A DNA stretch of 26,927 nucleotides from an uncultured Ruminococcus sp. (GTDB lineage Bacteria > Bacillota > Clostridia > Oscillospirales > Ruminococcaceae), in assembly GCA_900319195.1 (NCBI GenBank), contig ONNL01000129.1, forward strand, positions 1-26,927, given 5' to 3'. The notes below the pieces were generated by a model. It saw only the letters and a list, made by a program, of their open reading frames with translations, searched no databases and had not been told where the DNA came from. Shown piece after piece: positions 20,951 to 26,927 of the stretch. Every line of letters begins with the position of its first letter. Position 1 is the stretch's first letter. The translations under genes and the position numbers were made by a program.

Positions 20951-23857
20951 ATGAAGTTAAAGCAAGCAGCAGTTTCTCTTATCACAAGCTGTTCGATGCT
21001 CCTCGGCACAGCAGGTGTTATCCCCTCTGCTACACCTGCAACAGCAGCAATTTCTGCTTCTCTATGTGTTGTTGACCCCTCAACATCGTATCAGAGTATC
21101 AGAGGCTTCGGCGGTATCAATCTCCCTGACTGGATCTCTCAGGGAGACCTCACCGATGCACAGAGACAGAAGGCTTTCGGAAACGGTGCCGATGAGCTCG
21201 GTCTGACAGTCCTCCGTATCTATGTTTCTGACGACTCAAATGCATGGTCAAGAGCAGTTCCGACAGCTAAATTCGCTCAGAAAATGGGTGCAACAGTATT
21301 TGCTACACCGTGGAACCCGCCTTCAAGCATTCGTGAAAACGGAGGCGGCGGATTCCAGACAGGAAAATATCACCTTCCGTCATGGAATTACGGAAAATAT
21401 GCTCAGCACCTCAACGATTACAACAAATATATGAAGAGTCAGGGAGTTGATCTGTATGCTATCTCGATACAGAACGAACCTGACTACTCAAAGGAATGGA
21501 CGGGCTGGACCTCTGACGAGACAACTTCATTCCTTGCAAATTACGGCGATCAGCTCGATTTCCGTGTAATGTCCCCCGAGACCTTCCAGTATACAAATAA
21601 GGACTATTATACAAAGATACTCAACAATTCAAAGGCATTCGCAAATACCGATCTCTTCGGTACACATTTCTACGGAACTCAGCCCTCACAGATGGATTTT
21701 CCCGCACTTGAAAACTGCGGCAAGGAAATATGGATGACTGAGGTTTATGTTCCGAATTCAGACGCTGATTCAGCAAACAAATGGCCTGATGCTCTTGATG
21801 TATCAAGAAACATCCACAATGGTCTCGTAAAGGGCAACCTCAGCGCTTATGTTTGGTGGTATATCCGCCGCAGCTACGGTCTTATGACTGAGGACGGAAA
21901 GATCTCCAAGCGCGGCTACTGCATGGCTCAGTACAGCAAATTCGTTCGCCCCGGCGATATAAGAATCAATTGTACTGAAAACCCTGCAAGTGAAGTATAT
22001 GTTTCAGCATATAAGAATGATAACAAGCAGATAACCATAGTTGCAGTCAATAACAACGATGAAGGCTATGCACAGGAATTCTCTGTCGGCAGCGGTGTAA
22101 AGAATATCGACCGTTACAGAACTTCACAGAACGAGAATCTTGCACTTACTCAGAACCTTGAAAATTCTGACGGCAAGTTCTTTGCTCAGCTCCCCGCAAA
22201 GAGCGTTTCCACATTCGTTGTAACATACGACGGAAGCATTCCTGTTGACAATCCCGGACAGGAGATCGAGCCCGATTCCAACGGCTACTACTTCCACGAT
22301 ACATTCGAGGATTCAACTGACGATTGGAATCCTCACGGTTCAACAAATCAGATTGCCGAACTTAGCGGACGCGCTCCCTATCAAGGAACAAATGCTCTTC
22401 TCATAAGAGAGAGAGAAAGCGCTTGGAACGGTCTTGAAAAGTCTCTCAATTCTGCGGCATTCAAGAGCGGCACAGAGTACAGCTTCAGTGTTTGTGCACA
22501 GTGCCTCGATAGCGAACAAAATCCGCAGACCTTCAAGCTTTCACTCCAGTATACTAACAGTGAAGGCAAGACTTCATTTGCAAATATCGCTACGGCGACC
22601 ACAGCAAACGGAAATTACGTTCAGCTGGCAAATACTAACTTTAAACTGCCTGAGGGCAGCGAATACGTGATATACGTTGAAACTGACTCGGGCACAGACA
22701 ACTTCTACATCGACGAAGCTATCGGCGCTGTTGCAGGAACTCAGATAAACGGTCCAGGACCTGTTGAAGCTCCCACAACTACAACTGCTCCTCCGACAAC
22801 TACACAGCCTGCTGTAAATGTAATACAGGGCGATTTAAACAGCGACAGAAAGGTAAACATCTTTGACCTCATCACTTTGAGAAAGGCTCTCGTTAACAAC
22901 ACATTCGCAAACGCAAACGCTGAGAAGGCTGCTGATGTAAACGGAGACGGAAGCTTCTCCGTAGCAGACCTCACTCTTCTCAACGAATTCCTTCTCGGTA
23001 CGGTGGATTCCTTCCCCGCACCTGTTCAGCAGGAAACAAAAACTCTTACAATGTCAGAATATACAGCAAAGGTTGAAAGCGACCTCGTGAATGTTGAGCC
23101 GAGCGACTCTCACCAAGAGAAGTCGGGAGTTCAGTACGGCACTATCCAGTCGGGTACATACTACTCGACGACCTGCAAGAGAAACAAGGCCTACAATGTT
23201 CTTCTTCCCGCAAACTACTCGACAAATAAGAAGTATCCCGTGCTCTACTGTATGCACGGTTACTGGGAAGACCAGAACAGAATGATAAACACAAGCTCAA
23301 ATAACATGGCTACAAAGCAGATAGTCGGCAATGCTATCGCAGAGGGTTCTGCTGAGGAAATGATAGTTGTATTCCCCTACATCTACTCAAGCGCAACTCA
23401 GGCTTCATGCTCGGGTATGGACGAAACCAACAATCAGGCTTACGACAACTTCATCAACGACCTCACTGTTGACCTCATGCCCTACATCGAAAAGACATAC
23501 AGTGTCAAGACAGGCAGAGACAACACAGCTATCACAGGCTTCTCAATGGGCGGCAGAGAATCTCTTCTTATCGGAATGAAGCGCCCTGACCTCTTCGGTT
23601 ATGTCGGAGCAATATGCCCTGCACCCGGAGTTACAGGCTCATTCAAGTGGAACAGCGACGAGGAAGCTCCTCACCTTCTCTTCATAACAGGCGGAAGCAA
23701 TGATACCGTCGTTTACAACAATCCCGAGACATATCATAACAATTTTGCTAAAAACAGCGTACCTCACATCTGGCACTATGTTCAGGGCGGTGCTCACGGA
23801 GATAACTCCATTCACGCTCACCTTTACAATTTCGTAAGAGACATCTTCAAGGCTTGA
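20951..23857 (+). CDS. Secreted GH30 glucuronoxylanase - CBM22 - dockerin - CE1 feruloyl esterase
   Basis: A 968-residue modular enzyme. Residues 1 to about 36 are a signal peptide. Residues 40-428 are a GH30 subfamily 8 xylanase: the acid/base is E176 in QNEP, the nucleophile E264 in MTEV, and the WWYIRRSYG motif (302-310) carries Arg expected to read the methylglucuronosyl side group. Residues 446-596 resemble CBM22 (xylan-binding). A Thr/Pro linker (608-620) leads to a type I dockerin (624-687) with two calcium loops, DLNSDRKVNIFD and DVNGDGSFSVAD. Residues 700-968 are a CE1 esterase with Ser865 in GFSMGG, probable Asp918 and His949, close to feruloyl esterases. The product should be exported and could dock onto a cellulosome-type scaffold. 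A strong promoter, a divergent AraC gene and a strong terminator frame it as a single-gene unit. The internal dockerin between two catalytic domains is notable. Confidence 0.93.
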   Translation: MKLKQAAVSLITSCSMLLGTAGVIPSATPATAAISASLCVVDPSTSYQSIRGFGGINLPDWISQGDLTDAQRQKAFGNGADELGLTVLRIYVSDDSNAWSRAVPTAKFAQKMGATVFATPWNPPSSIRENGGGGFQTGKYHLPSWNYGKYAQHLNDYNKYMKSQGVDLYAISIQNEPDYSKEWTGWTSDETTSFLANYGDQLDFRVMSPETFQYTNKDYYTKILNNSKAFANTDLFGTHFYGTQPSQMDFPALENCGKEIWMTEVYVPNSDADSANKWPDALDVSRNIHNGLVKGNLSAYVWWYIRRSYGLMTEDGKISKRGYCMAQYSKFVRPGDIRINCTENPASEVYVSAYKNDNKQITIVAVNNNDEGYAQEFSVGSGVKNIDRYRTSQNENLALTQNLENSDGKFFAQLPAKSVSTFVVTYDGSIPVDNPGQEIEPDSNGYYFHDTFEDSTDDWNPHGSTNQIAELSGRAPYQGTNALLIRERESAWNGLEKSLNSAAFKSGTEYSFSVCAQCLDSEQNPQTFKLSLQYTNSEGKTSFANIATATTANGNYVQLANTNFKLPEGSEYVIYVETDSGTDNFYIDEAIGAVAGTQINGPGPVEAPTTTTAPPTTTQPAVNVIQGDLNSDRKVNIFDLITLRKALVNNTFANANAEKAADVNGDGSFSVADLTLLNEFLLGTVDSFPAPVQQETKTLTMSEYTAKVESDLVNVEPSDSHQEKSGVQYGTIQSGTYYSTTCKRNKAYNVLLPANYSTNKKYPVLYCMHGYWEDQNRMINTSSNNMATKQIVGNAIAEGSAEEMIVVFPYIYSSATQASCSGMDETNNQAYDNFINDLTVDLMPYIEKTYSVKTGRDNTAITGFSMGGRESLLIGMKRPDLFGYVGAICPAPGVTGSFKWNSDEEAPHLLFITGGSNDTVVYNNPETYHNNFAKNSVPHIWHYVQGGAHGDNSIHAHLYNFVRDIFKA

Positions 23858-23878
23858 TTTAAGTTTAGATTATTATAT

Positions 23879-23913
23879 GACTGCATAGATAAATCCTATG
23901 CAGTCTTTTTTTT
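23879..23913 (+). terminator. Terminator of the xylanase/esterase gene
   Basis: The arms 23879-23887 and 23897-23905 form a perfect 9-bp stem with a nine-base loop, followed by eight T residues (23906-23913), 22 bases after the stop codon. Confidence 0.93.
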
Positions 23914-23946
23914 CATTGGCAGTCCTCAATAAATATGCTGTCAGCC

Positions 23947-23975
23947 TTGACATATATTGTATCTTGTGATAGAAT
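23947..23975 (+). promoter_or_regulatory. Promoter of the maf-DUF1015 operon
   Basis: TTGACA (23947-23952), 17 bases, TAGAAT (23970-23975), followed by a leader of about 30 bases. Confidence 0.8.
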
Positions 23976-24012
23976 TATTAGTGTAAATTCTCATTGCGGA
24001 AGGACTGATATT

Positions 24013-24582
24013 ATGAATATTATCCTCGCCTCAGCGTCTCCGCGGCGCAGGGAGCTCATGAATCTCATAACGGAGGATTTCACTGCTGTCTCGACTGACG
24101 CAGATGAAACGCTCCCCGAAAATATTGCTCCCGAAGAAGCCTCCGAGTATCTTGCAAAAATCAAGGCTGAATGTGCACTCAGGAACACCGACGATAAATC
24201 TGCAATAATAATCGGGTGTGACACAACGGTAATATGTGACAATCACATTCTCGGAAAGCCGAAAAACAGCGGGCAGTGCCGCGCTTTCCTCGAGCTTCTT
24301 TCCGGAAGGACTCACAAGGTAGTTACAGGCTGTGCGATTAGCTCGGGTGCGAAAATGCGCTCGTTTTCCGTTGTTACCGATGTCACATTCCGTCACCTCT
24401 CCGATGAGGACATAAATGATTACATCTCGACCGACGAGCCGTATGACAAGGCAGGCGGCTATGCTGTACAGGGAAAGGGTGCTCTGCTCATTGAAAAGAT
24501 CGACGGGGACTTCTTCAACGTCGTTGGTCTGCCGGTCTCAAAGCTGAATATAGAGCTCAAAAAATTTATAAATACACTTTAA
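24013..24582 (+). CDS. maf: Maf-family nucleotide pyrophosphatase
   Basis: A 189-residue Maf/YhdE-type enzyme that hydrolyses non-standard or excess nucleoside triphosphates to monophosphate and pyrophosphate. Motifs: SASPRRRELM (7-16), GCDTTVICDNHILGKPK with the catalytic Asp, and EPYDKAGGYAVQGKGA followed by GDFFNVVGLPVSKL near the end. The last blocks fit the dTTP/UTP pyrophosphatase group. The ATG at 24013 has AAGGA eight bases upstream; the open frame to 23935 overlaps the promoter and is unlikely. The Maf name 'septum formation inhibitor' comes from overexpression in B. subtilis. It is followed 13 bases later by the DUF1015 gene in one operon. Confidence 0.93.
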   Translation: MNIILASASPRRRELMNLITEDFTAVSTDADETLPENIAPEEASEYLAKIKAECALRNTDDKSAIIIGCDTTVICDNHILGKPKNSGQCRAFLELLSGRTHKVVTGCAISSGAKMRSFSVVTDVTFRHLSDEDINDYISTDEPYDKAGGYAVQGKGALLIEKIDGDFFNVVGLPVSKLNIELKKFINTL

Positions 24583-24595
24583 AGGAGAAATCACC

Positions 24596-25861
24596 ATGAA
24601 TTCTACTGCTTTTCACAACGCAAATATCCTTCTTCCGAAGTCTGATACCGACATGACAAAGTGGTCAGTTATCGCCTGCGACCAGTACACCAGCGAGCCT
24701 GAATACTGGGACAAGGTTTACAGCGAGGTCGGCAGTTCCCCCTCAACGCTCAATCTTATTCTTCCCGAGCTCTTCCTCGGTAAAAATGACGTTGACAGCC
24801 GTATCTCCGCTATTCACTCGTCAATGGACAAATACCTTTCCGACGGCATTTTTGACGAATACAAGGATGCTATGATTTATGTCGAGCGTACCCAGACAAA
24901 CGGTATTCTCAGACAGGGCATAGTAGGCACCATAGACCTTGAAAAATACGACTTCAACAAGGGCAGTACCTCCGAGGTACGCGCTACCGAGGCAACTGTT
25001 ATCGAGCGTATTCCCCCGAGAGTCAAGGTCAGAAACGGCGCTCCCCTTGAGCTCCCGCACATCATGATACTCATTGACGACCCCGAATGCACCGTTATCG
25101 AGCCGACAGGCAAGTCCGTTACCGAAGCTGATAAGCTCTACGATTTTACTCTCATGCAGAACGGCGGAAGCATAAAGGGTTATCTGCTCAATGATAAGCT
25201 TCAGGAGGCTGTTGACAAGGCACTCAATGCACTTGCTCAGCCCGAGAAATTCCGCGAAAAGTACGGTATCGACGCTCCTGTGCTCCTCTATGCTATGGGC
25301 GACGGAAACCACTCACTCGCAACTGCAAAGGAATACTACGAACAGCTCAAGCGCGAGAATCCCGATAAGGACTTTTCAAATCATCCTGCTCGCTATGCAC
25401 TTGCCGAGATAGTAAATCTTCACAGTGACGCTCTCAAATTTGAGGCTATCCACAGACTTGTCTGCGATGTTTACTGCGACAAGCTCATAAGTGAAATGAC
25501 CTTTGCACTTGCACTCTCCGAGAATAACGAATCCGACCAATACGTTATTTGCTCATGCGGCGGCACCGAGAAGAAGCTGTATATCGGCAAAAAGTCCTCT
25601 AATCTCTCCGTTGGCTCGGTTCAGGATTTCCTCGATAAGTACATCAAGGAAAACGGCGGAAGGATCGACTATATCCACGGCACTGACAACGTAAAGGCTC
25701 TCGCTGAAAAGCACAACGGTATCGCTCTCATTCTGCCAGATATGGACAAATCCGAGCTTTTCCCGACCGTTATCAAGGACGGCGCTCTTCCGCGCAAGAC
25801 CTTCTCAATGGGTCATGCTGACGACAAGCGATTCTACATTGAGGCAAGAAAAATCAAATAA
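24596..25861 (+). CDS. DUF1015 family protein
   Basis: A 421-residue protein of the DUF1015 family, common in Clostridia and anaerobes, with no assigned biochemical role that I can state. Family markers: SVIACDQYTSEPEYW near residue 25, RTQTNGILRQGIVGTIDLE (about 94-112), ELPHIMILIDDP and the highly conserved MGDGNHSLATAK (about 236-247), which looks like an active-site or ligand segment. It ends with FSMGHADDKRFYIEARKI. No signal peptide or membrane segment is seen, so it is probably cytoplasmic. A strong AAAGGAG lies before the ATG. It lies 13 bases after maf and is probably co-transcribed with it. The length is typical for the family. Confidence 0.88.
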   Translation: MNSTAFHNANILLPKSDTDMTKWSVIACDQYTSEPEYWDKVYSEVGSSPSTLNLILPELFLGKNDVDSRISAIHSSMDKYLSDGIFDEYKDAMIYVERTQTNGILRQGIVGTIDLEKYDFNKGSTSEVRATEATVIERIPPRVKVRNGAPLELPHIMILIDDPECTVIEPTGKSVTEADKLYDFTLMQNGGSIKGYLLNDKLQEAVDKALNALAQPEKFREKYGIDAPVLLYAMGDGNHSLATAKEYYEQLKRENPDKDFSNHPARYALAEIVNLHSDALKFEAIHRLVCDVYCDKLISEMTFALALSENNESDQYVICSCGGTEKKLYIGKKSSNLSVGSVQDFLDKYIKENGGRIDYIHGTDNVKALAEKHNGIALILPDMDKSELFPTVIKDGALPRKTFSMGHADDKRFYIEARKIK

Positions 25862-25886
25862 ACGGCAGTCGAAATGCTGCTAAAAA

Positions 25887-25911
25887 AGGGGAAGGCACTA
25901 TGCCTTCCCCT
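25887..25911. terminator. Bidirectional terminator between DUF1015 gene and the zinc-ribbon membrane gene
   Basis: The arms 25887-25897 and 25901-25911 form a perfect 11-bp G/C-rich stem with a three-base loop. On the minus strand it is followed by six T residues. On the plus strand the tail is weaker. It separates two convergent genes. Confidence 0.9.
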
Positions 25912-25923
25912 ATTCTTATGCTG

Positions 25924-26927
25924 TCACTGCTCGATAGTGAATTCCTTAGTTTCGCCGTACCCCGAAATAGTCAGTGTCGACCTCGATTCTGCAACCGATA
26001 ATTGAAGCATTACGTCCGGATTTTCGGTATTTGTCAGCAGGAAGCAATGGCTGTAAAGATGCGTCATTTCATACGTATCAGTATCTCCTGTGTTGTACGT
26101 TTCAGTGACTTTCACAAGATAACTGCCGTCCTCGAGCTTTTCGTAAACAAAGCTCCACTTCGGATCGCCGCCGTAGATAACATTGTCGAGCGGAGCATAG
26201 ATGTCCTCCTCGTTGATCTGCGGTTTTGAGGTATCCTTTGAGCCGTCGCTCTGCACCCAGTAGCCGTCCGCTGAATAGTTGTTCCTCATAAGACAGCCGC
26301 TGTAATCAACGTAGTATTCCTTTCCGCCGTCCTCTATCCATACATTCGACACGTAGGAGCCCTCGGAATCCCTGTAGCTTATCTCTCCCGACTCCATTCT
26401 CGTCCAGCCATTATCAGACGGAAGTGCCATTTCTTCCGAAGATTCCGCTGTTGTTGTCTCCGTGGGAGCTTCTGTGGTGGTAACTGTTGTCGTAGTGACA
26501 GTAGAAGTAGTCGTTTCTGCTTCTGTCGTAGTGGTTTTGGGAGGCTTTGTTACAGGTTCATCATCATCATCCTCTTCGTCCTCATCATCTTCTTCCTCGT
26601 CATCTTCTTCGTCATCATCATCTGACTCACTGCTGTGAGTTTTCTTACCCGAGATGAAGTCCTCGATCTCGTCACCGAACTGCATATAGCCGAATACGCC
26701 GACTGCCGCAAGAACAAGCACGATTATTGCTATAATTATCCCTGTTTTTTTGTCGTTTTTTGCTTTTTGAGTATTAGGTGCTACTGTTTCATTCTGAGGA
26801 CTGCCCGAGGCTATCCTGAATCCGCAGTTGTCGCAGAATTGTGAATCAGGTTCAAGCTCTGTATTGCACCTCGGACAGTGCAGGACGCCGGTTGGTGCTG
26901 GTTCAACAGGTTTTCCGCAGTTGTCGC
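25924..26927 (-). CDS. Zinc-ribbon membrane protein with acidic and Thr-rich linkers (5' end outside window)
   Basis: The frame is open to the right edge, so the N-terminus is missing; at least 334 residues are seen. From the edge they are: the tail of one zinc ribbon (DNCGKP), a complete ribbon (CPRC-x10-CDNC, residues 17-34 of the visible part), a basic patch and one membrane segment (about 62-80). Next come 22 consecutive Asp/Glu residues (102-123), a Thr/Glu-rich linker and a C-terminal domain of about 160 residues. That domain begins with GWTRMESGEISYRDSEG and has Trp/Tyr/Gly repeats (KEYYVDYSGCL, DGYWVQSDG) resembling cell-wall-binding repeats. I expect cytoplasmic zinc ribbons and an exported C-terminus. 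The function is not known. An internal GTG at 26721 is not the true start, since the ribbons and membrane segment lie upstream in the same frame. Confidence 0.82.
   Translation of the reverse strand, partial: DNCGKPVEPAPTGVLHCPRCNTELEPDSQFCDNCGFRIASGSPQNETVAPNTQKAKNDKKTGIIIAIIVLVLAAVGVFGYMQFGDEIEDFISGKKTHSSESDDDDEEDDEEEDDEDEEDDDDEPVTKPPKTTTTEAETTTSTVTTTTVTTTEAPTETTTAESSEEMALPSDNGWTRMESGEISYRDSEGSYVSNVWIEDGGKEYYVDYSGCLMRNNYSADGYWVQSDGSKDTSKPQINEEDIYAPLDNVIYGGDPKWSFVYEKLEDGSYLVKVTETYNTGDTDTYEMTHLYSHCFLLTNTENPDVMLQLSVAESRSTLTISGYGETKEFTIEQ
26557..26622 (-). repeat. Asp/Glu codon tract (GAT/GAC/GAA/GAG runs)
   Basis: Twenty-two codons in a row encode only Asp or Glu inside the zinc-ribbon membrane gene. 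On the plus strand this appears as a TCATC/TCTTC-rich low-complexity stretch. Such tracts can change length by slippage. Confidence 0.85.

Noticed and set aside
20965..21060. Possible second small gene at the start of the xylanase gene
   Set aside because: The frame there is the signal peptide of the long enzyme; the alternative frames have no ribosome binding site.
26719..26721. GTG start for a 265-residue protein
   Set aside because: The same frame continues upstream through a membrane segment and zinc ribbons to the window edge, so this GTG is an internal Val codon.

Overview
The window looks like chromosomal DNA of a fibre-degrading Clostridia bacterium close to Ruminococcus (Oscillospiraceae). 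The main reasons are a secreted GH30-CBM22-dockerin-CE1 xylan-degrading enzyme, zinc-ribbon proteins with Thr-rich linkers, an Enterococcus-type V-ATPase operon and Firmicutes-style hisS-aspS. Strong -35/-10 promoters are easy to see, most with a spacing of exactly 17 bases. The species assignment is an inference from gene content only.

Layout, left to right. 1-450: remnants of a mobile element, namely a stop-interrupted piece of a large conjugative-element helicase/methylase-type protein (+) facing the 3' end of a serine-recombinase-like gene (-). 568-5451 (-): an acyl-CoA synthetase, a small zinc-ribbon protein, a pyrimidine-nucleoside phosphorylase, and a tight cluster of four small genes (three unrecognised, the last a BofA-like membrane protein). 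5538-6020 (+): a YfcE-type phosphodiesterase. 6157-14615 (-): a complete nine-gene V-type ATPase operon in the order G/H-I-K-E-C-F-A-B-D, the same as E. hirae ntpFIKECGABD, with every known Na+-binding residue present in the K ring. 14752-17893 (-): hisS-aspS. 17997-19170 (-): a MinD-like ATPase and a divergent methylglyoxal synthase. 19372-19884 (-): a shikimate-kinase-like protein. 19966-20769 (-): an AraC regulator divergent from the 968-residue xylanase/esterase at 20951-23857 (+). 24013-25861 (+): maf and a DUF1015 gene. 25924 to the right edge (-): a zinc-ribbon membrane protein with a run of 22 acidic residues, cut by the window.

How the genes may work together. The AraC regulator and the xylanase share a 181-base divergent promoter region and probably form a substrate-responsive xylan unit. 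The enzyme joins backbone cleavage (GH30), xylan binding (CBM22), cellulosome-type attachment (dockerin) and feruloyl-ester removal (CE1). The V-ATPase is probably a Na+ pump or Na+-driven synthase. Most other genes are housekeeping and sit in short units with their own promoters and hairpin terminators.

I saw no rRNA, tRNA, CRISPR array, intact insertion sequence or convincing riboswitch. The least understood parts are the BofA-like small-gene cluster, the kinase-like and MgsA-like proteins with altered key residues, and a hairpin in the V-ATPase leader.
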